DNA from: Lachnospiraceae bacterium
Lineage (GTDB): Bacteria; Bacillota; Clostridia; Lachnospirales; Lachnospiraceae
Length of the DNA stretch: 42,297 nt
Reading direction: 5' to 3'
Assembly: GCA_031280955.1 (NCBI GenBank)
Contig: JAITGA010000033.1
Span: 1-42,297, forward strand
A program made the translations under genes and the position numbers. The notes beneath the pieces were generated by a model that had not been told where the DNA came from, did not search any database, and was given only the letters and a program-made list of their open reading frames with translations. This document shows positions 42,297 to 42,297 of this stretch, piece by piece; positions within the stretch are counted from its first letter, which is position 1; every line of letters starts with the position of its first letter.

Positions 42297-42297
42297 A

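Overview
The window reads as a chromosomal segment of a low-to-medium GC Firmicute, most likely class Clostridia and Lachnospirales-like. This placement is an inference from gene content. The cues are the mutS-mutL-miaA block, a divergent MreB of the clostridial type, a roughly 960-residue PBP2 with a large insertion, the membrane-adaptor/yggS/sepF/lspA/rluD cluster, a PstS with permuted domain order, and an EFR1-type flavodoxin-ferredoxin. Shine-Dalgarno sites are mostly strong AGGAGG-like sites, and genes are packed with 4-nt ATGA overlaps.

Layout. (1) 172-11549, + strand: mismatch repair mutS and mutL, tRNA modification miaA, a hybrid sensor histidine kinase with two receiver domains, an aldo/keto reductase with C-terminal Fe-S motifs, an RraA-family aldolase-like protein and a PLP-dependent methionine gamma-lyase-like protein. 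(2) 11626-20377, + strand: radC, then the cell-elongation set mreB, mreC, mreD, PBP2, rodA, followed by mgsA and a D-Ala-D-Ala carboxypeptidase. (3) 20496-26291, + strand: a small P-loop protein, a membrane-anchored adaptor-like protein, yggS, sepF, aroB, lspA and rluD. (4) 26502-33220, + strand: a complete phosphate regulon, pstS-pstC-pstA-pstB-phoU-phoP-phoR, preceded by a clear Pho box. (5) 33217-38823, mixed strands: a His/Asp-rich lipoprotein, an EFR1 protein, a small membrane protein, dtd, ttcA and a tyrosine recombinase, separated by repeat-rich intergenic DNA. (6) 38882-42297, all minus strand and visibly more AT-rich from about 39.4 kb: an SOS-controlled LysM protein of YneA type, then unrecognised membrane proteins and lipoproteins, a decayed RHS-repeat fragment and small or partial ORFs. 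This last part looks like an accessory island or the debris of a polymorphic-toxin locus.

The main points for a second look are these. PstS has its two lobes in swapped order. A triple 11-bp-periodic Pho box precedes it. A textbook sigma-A promoter for the LysM gene has a LexA-type box between -35 and -10 and two more boxes downstream. MgsA has both catalytic aspartates replaced by glutamate. A family of six short interspersed repeats begins CGTCATTGCGAG. A second, hairpin-forming repeat is present in two copies. A 17-bp palindrome TTGAC-N7-GTCAA occurs five times, more than chance would suggest. ttcA has a likely leaderless start. An RHS gene remnant lies in the 3' island. No tRNA, rRNA, CRISPR array or intact insertion sequence was seen.
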